From Gammaproteobacteria bacterium (GTDB taxonomy: Bacteria; Pseudomonadota; Gammaproteobacteria; Natronospirales; REEB76): a stretch of DNA of 7,726 bases. The position numbers and the translations under genes are program-made. Where the stretch lies: NCBI GenBank assembly GCA_027317045.1, contig DAHVFI010000005.1:1-7726 (forward strand), read 5' to 3'. Under the pieces are notes generated by a model. It saw only the letters and a list, made by a program, of their open reading frames with translations, had not been told where the DNA came from and did no database searches. Below, one piece after another: positions 6,551 through 7,726 of the stretch (within the stretch, counting starts at the first letter, position 1; each line of letters opens with the position of its first letter).

Positions 6551-6567
6551 GGAAGGCCTGATTAATT
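6551..6567 (+). repeat. Left terminal inverted repeat of the IS5-family element
   Basis: GGAAGGCCTGATTAATT matches the reverse complement of the right end, GGAAACTCTGATTAATT, at 14 of 17 positions. The differences are confined to positions 5-7. It lies 9 bp from the deaminase start codon. Confidence 0.85.
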
Positions 6568-6572
6568 GCGTG

Positions 6573-6600
6573 ATTTTAGGTTGAGTGTGAATAACAACAA
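6573..6600 (-). promoter_or_regulatory. Possible outward promoter in the IS left end
   Basis: On the minus strand TTGTTG (6595-6600) and TAAAAT (6573-6578) are separated by 16 bp and would start transcription near 6566, about 25 nt before the deaminase ATG. The -10 box is good and the -35 box shares only TTG plus spacing with consensus. A second AT-rich -10-like TATAAA at 6544-6549 has no matching -35. This is a candidate only. Confidence 0.22.
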
Positions 6601-6695
6601 CATAGATGTGCCCCAGGTTGGTATCCGCACAGTGAGAGCTGGCGGATTGACGTGTTTAGAATTTCATTCTGCCTGACATCATATTTGTTCGGTGT

Positions 6696-7664
6696 CTAGG
6701 CTGGCGCCATCCGCAGCAGGGTTCGTCGCGCCATATAGAGATTGGTCAGTGCGCAAGTGATATACACCCGATGGGCATTCTTGCTCAAGCCTCGGTAGCG
6801 CACCTTCACAAAACCGAAGGTGCACTTCATCACCCGGAACGCATGTTCGACTTTGGCACGGACTTTGGATTTGGTGCGGTTGCGCTCCCGGTCAATCTCG
6901 GTGAGTGCGCGATGACGACAACCTTTGTGATGGGTGAAGTCCTGGGCATAGGGGGCCGCCTCGCGAATGGCCTGCGTCTGCCCGCTGTAGGCGCTGTCTC
7001 CCCAGACCCGGGTCTCCTTCCCATGCAGCAGGTAGGGCAGAACTTGGGAGTCATGGATATTGGCCGGCGTGACAAATACCGAGTGAATCAGCTTGAGTTT
7101 GCTGTCCACCCCGATATGCGCCTTCATTCCAAAATAATACTGGTTGCCTTTCTTGGTCTGGCACATCTCTGGATCACGTTCTCGGGTCTGGTTCTTGGTT
7201 GAGGTCGGGGCCCCGATGATCGTGGCATCCACAATGGTGCCACTCGATACCTTGAGCCCGCGCTGTTGTAGGTGTGCATTCACGGCCTGGAACACCTTTT
7301 CCCCCAGCGCGTGTTTCTCCAGCAGGTGGCGGAACTTGCACACCGTGGTCTCATCCGGGGCCGGCTCCCGCCCGAGATCAATCCCCACGAACGCCCGCAT
7401 CGCAGTCGAGTCATACAGGGCTTCTTCCACCGCCGGATCTGAGAGGTTGAACCACGGTTGCAGAAAGTAGATACGCAGCATGCGTTCCAGCCCCACCGGT
7501 GGCCGCCCCGCTCCGTCGACCTTGGGGTAATGGGGTTTGATCTGCGCACACAACTCAACCCACGGCACCACCTGTTCCATCTCGGCAAGAAACTGTTCAC
7601 GTCGCGTGCTCTTGCGATACTGCTCAAACCCGGTTTCTGCAAACGTCGCTTGCTGCTCGCGCAT
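6696..7664 (-). CDS. IS5-family DDE transposase
   Basis: This transposase of 322 residues from the chosen start is similar to InsH of E. coli IS5. The N-terminal DUF772-like region contains RRPPxxLE-type GRPPVGLERMLRIYFLQPW and NLSDPAVEEALYDSTAMR. The catalytic core follows: VDATIIGAPTSTKN (Asp146), RDPEMCQTKKGNQYYFGMKA, VWGDSAYSG (Asp223) and RAKVEHAFRVMK (Glu273), with the family R-(3)-E-(6)-K spacing (Arg269, Glu273, Lys280). GFVKVRYRGLSKN ends the conserved part. The start at 7664 is chosen because GGAG at 7673-7676 lies 8 nt before it; the ATG at 7670 would have a 2-nt spacing but remains possible. A weak promoter (TTCGCA, 17 bp, AATTAT) can be read within the right end. No frameshift or lost catalytic residue is seen. 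Confidence 0.95.
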   Translation of the reverse strand: MREQQATFAETGFEQYRKSTRREQFLAEMEQVVPWVELCAQIKPHYPKVDGAGRPPVGLERMLRIYFLQPWFNLSDPAVEEALYDSTAMRAFVGIDLGREPAPDETTVCKFRHLLEKHALGEKVFQAVNAHLQQRGLKVSSGTIVDATIIGAPTSTKNQTRERDPEMCQTKKGNQYYFGMKAHIGVDSKLKLIHSVFVTPANIHDSQVLPYLLHGKETRVWGDSAYSGQTQAIREAAPYAQDFTHHKGCRHRALTEIDRERNRTKSKVRAKVEHAFRVMKCTFGFVKVRYRGLSKNAHRVYITCALTNLYMARRTLLRMAPA

Positions 7665-7709
7665 CTTCATCTCTCCATCAAAATAATTGATGTATGCTAT
7701 GACAGTGCG

Positions 7710-7726
7710 AATTAATCAGAGTTTCC
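7710..7726 (-). repeat. Right terminal inverted repeat of the IS5-family element
   Basis: The last 17 bases, read on the minus strand as GGAAACTCTGATTAATT, mirror the left end. The window ends at the outermost base of this repeat. Confidence 0.85.

Larger units (their letters stand above)
6551..7726 (-). mobile_element. IS5-family insertion sequence, complete, 1,176 bp
   Basis: The element is bounded by imperfect inverted repeats at 6551-6567 and 7710-7726. Both begin GGAA outward-in and share CTGATTAATT. It encodes one transposase on the minus strand, with 145 bp between the left end and the transposase stop and a short promoter-side end on the right. Length and layout match the IS5 subgroup, whose prototype is about 1.2 kb. 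The base after the right end is outside the window, so the target duplication cannot be checked. The left flank reads ATAA or TAA next to the end, in line with the TA-rich targets of the family. The transposase frame is intact, so the element could be active. Confidence 0.88.

Noticed and set aside
6658..6670. AGAAT-TTC-ATTCT hairpin downstream of the transposase as a terminator
   Set aside because: The stem has only 5 mostly A/T pairs and no following T tract on the minus strand, so it is too weak to call.

Overview
The window looks like chromosomal DNA from a non-enteric gammaproteobacterium. It is moderately GC-rich and carries housekeeping genes of ubiquinone synthesis, ribosome modification, cell-wall recycling and nucleoside salvage. 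The order mtaD-ubiG-mupP ... yciK, facing rluB, recalls the Pseudomonas arrangement as I remember it; I cannot place the organism to genus from sequence alone.

Layout. Bases 1-77 hold the probable C-terminal tail of scpB. This is followed directly by rluB (23S rRNA pseudouridine synthase, + strand, to 935), whose start region is abnormal: the S4 domain is open upstream but has no ATG, GTG or TTG in frame. From 6541 back to 955 on the minus strand runs a compact six-gene set: a TRZ/ATZ-family deaminase (mtaD-like), ubiG, a HAD phosphatase (gph or, by context, mupP), rmuC, a squalene/phytoene-synthase-family protein that has lost both Asp-rich motifs, and a YciK-type short-chain dehydrogenase. 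Four of the five junctions overlap or lie within 5 nt (ATGA, 5 nt, TGATG, ATGA), and the fifth gap is 26 nt, so one transcript is likely. rluB and yciK converge with 19 nt between them.

Bases 6551-7726 are a complete IS5-family insertion sequence of 1,176 bp. It has imperfect 17-bp terminal inverted repeats (14 of 17 identical) and an apparently intact DDE transposase. It lies only 9 bp upstream of the deaminase start codon and has separated the operon from its native promoter and ribosome-binding region. The window stops exactly at the outer end of the IS, which suggests a contig break in a multicopy element.

How the genes may work together: UbiG consumes S-adenosylmethionine and releases S-adenosylhomocysteine, a substrate class of the deaminase. 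The phosphatase fits the MurNAc-6-phosphate step of peptidoglycan recycling better than a pure phosphoglycolate role, because of its place beside ubiG and yciK. RmuC, the YciK-type enzyme and the degenerate squalene-synthase-like protein have no firm biochemical role. I see no CRISPR array, tRNA, rRNA, toxin-antitoxin pair or defence system, and no convincing undescribed multi-gene system. The points most worth following up are the IS insertion at the operon head, the rluB start anomaly and the conserved-looking synthase homologue without catalytic aspartates.
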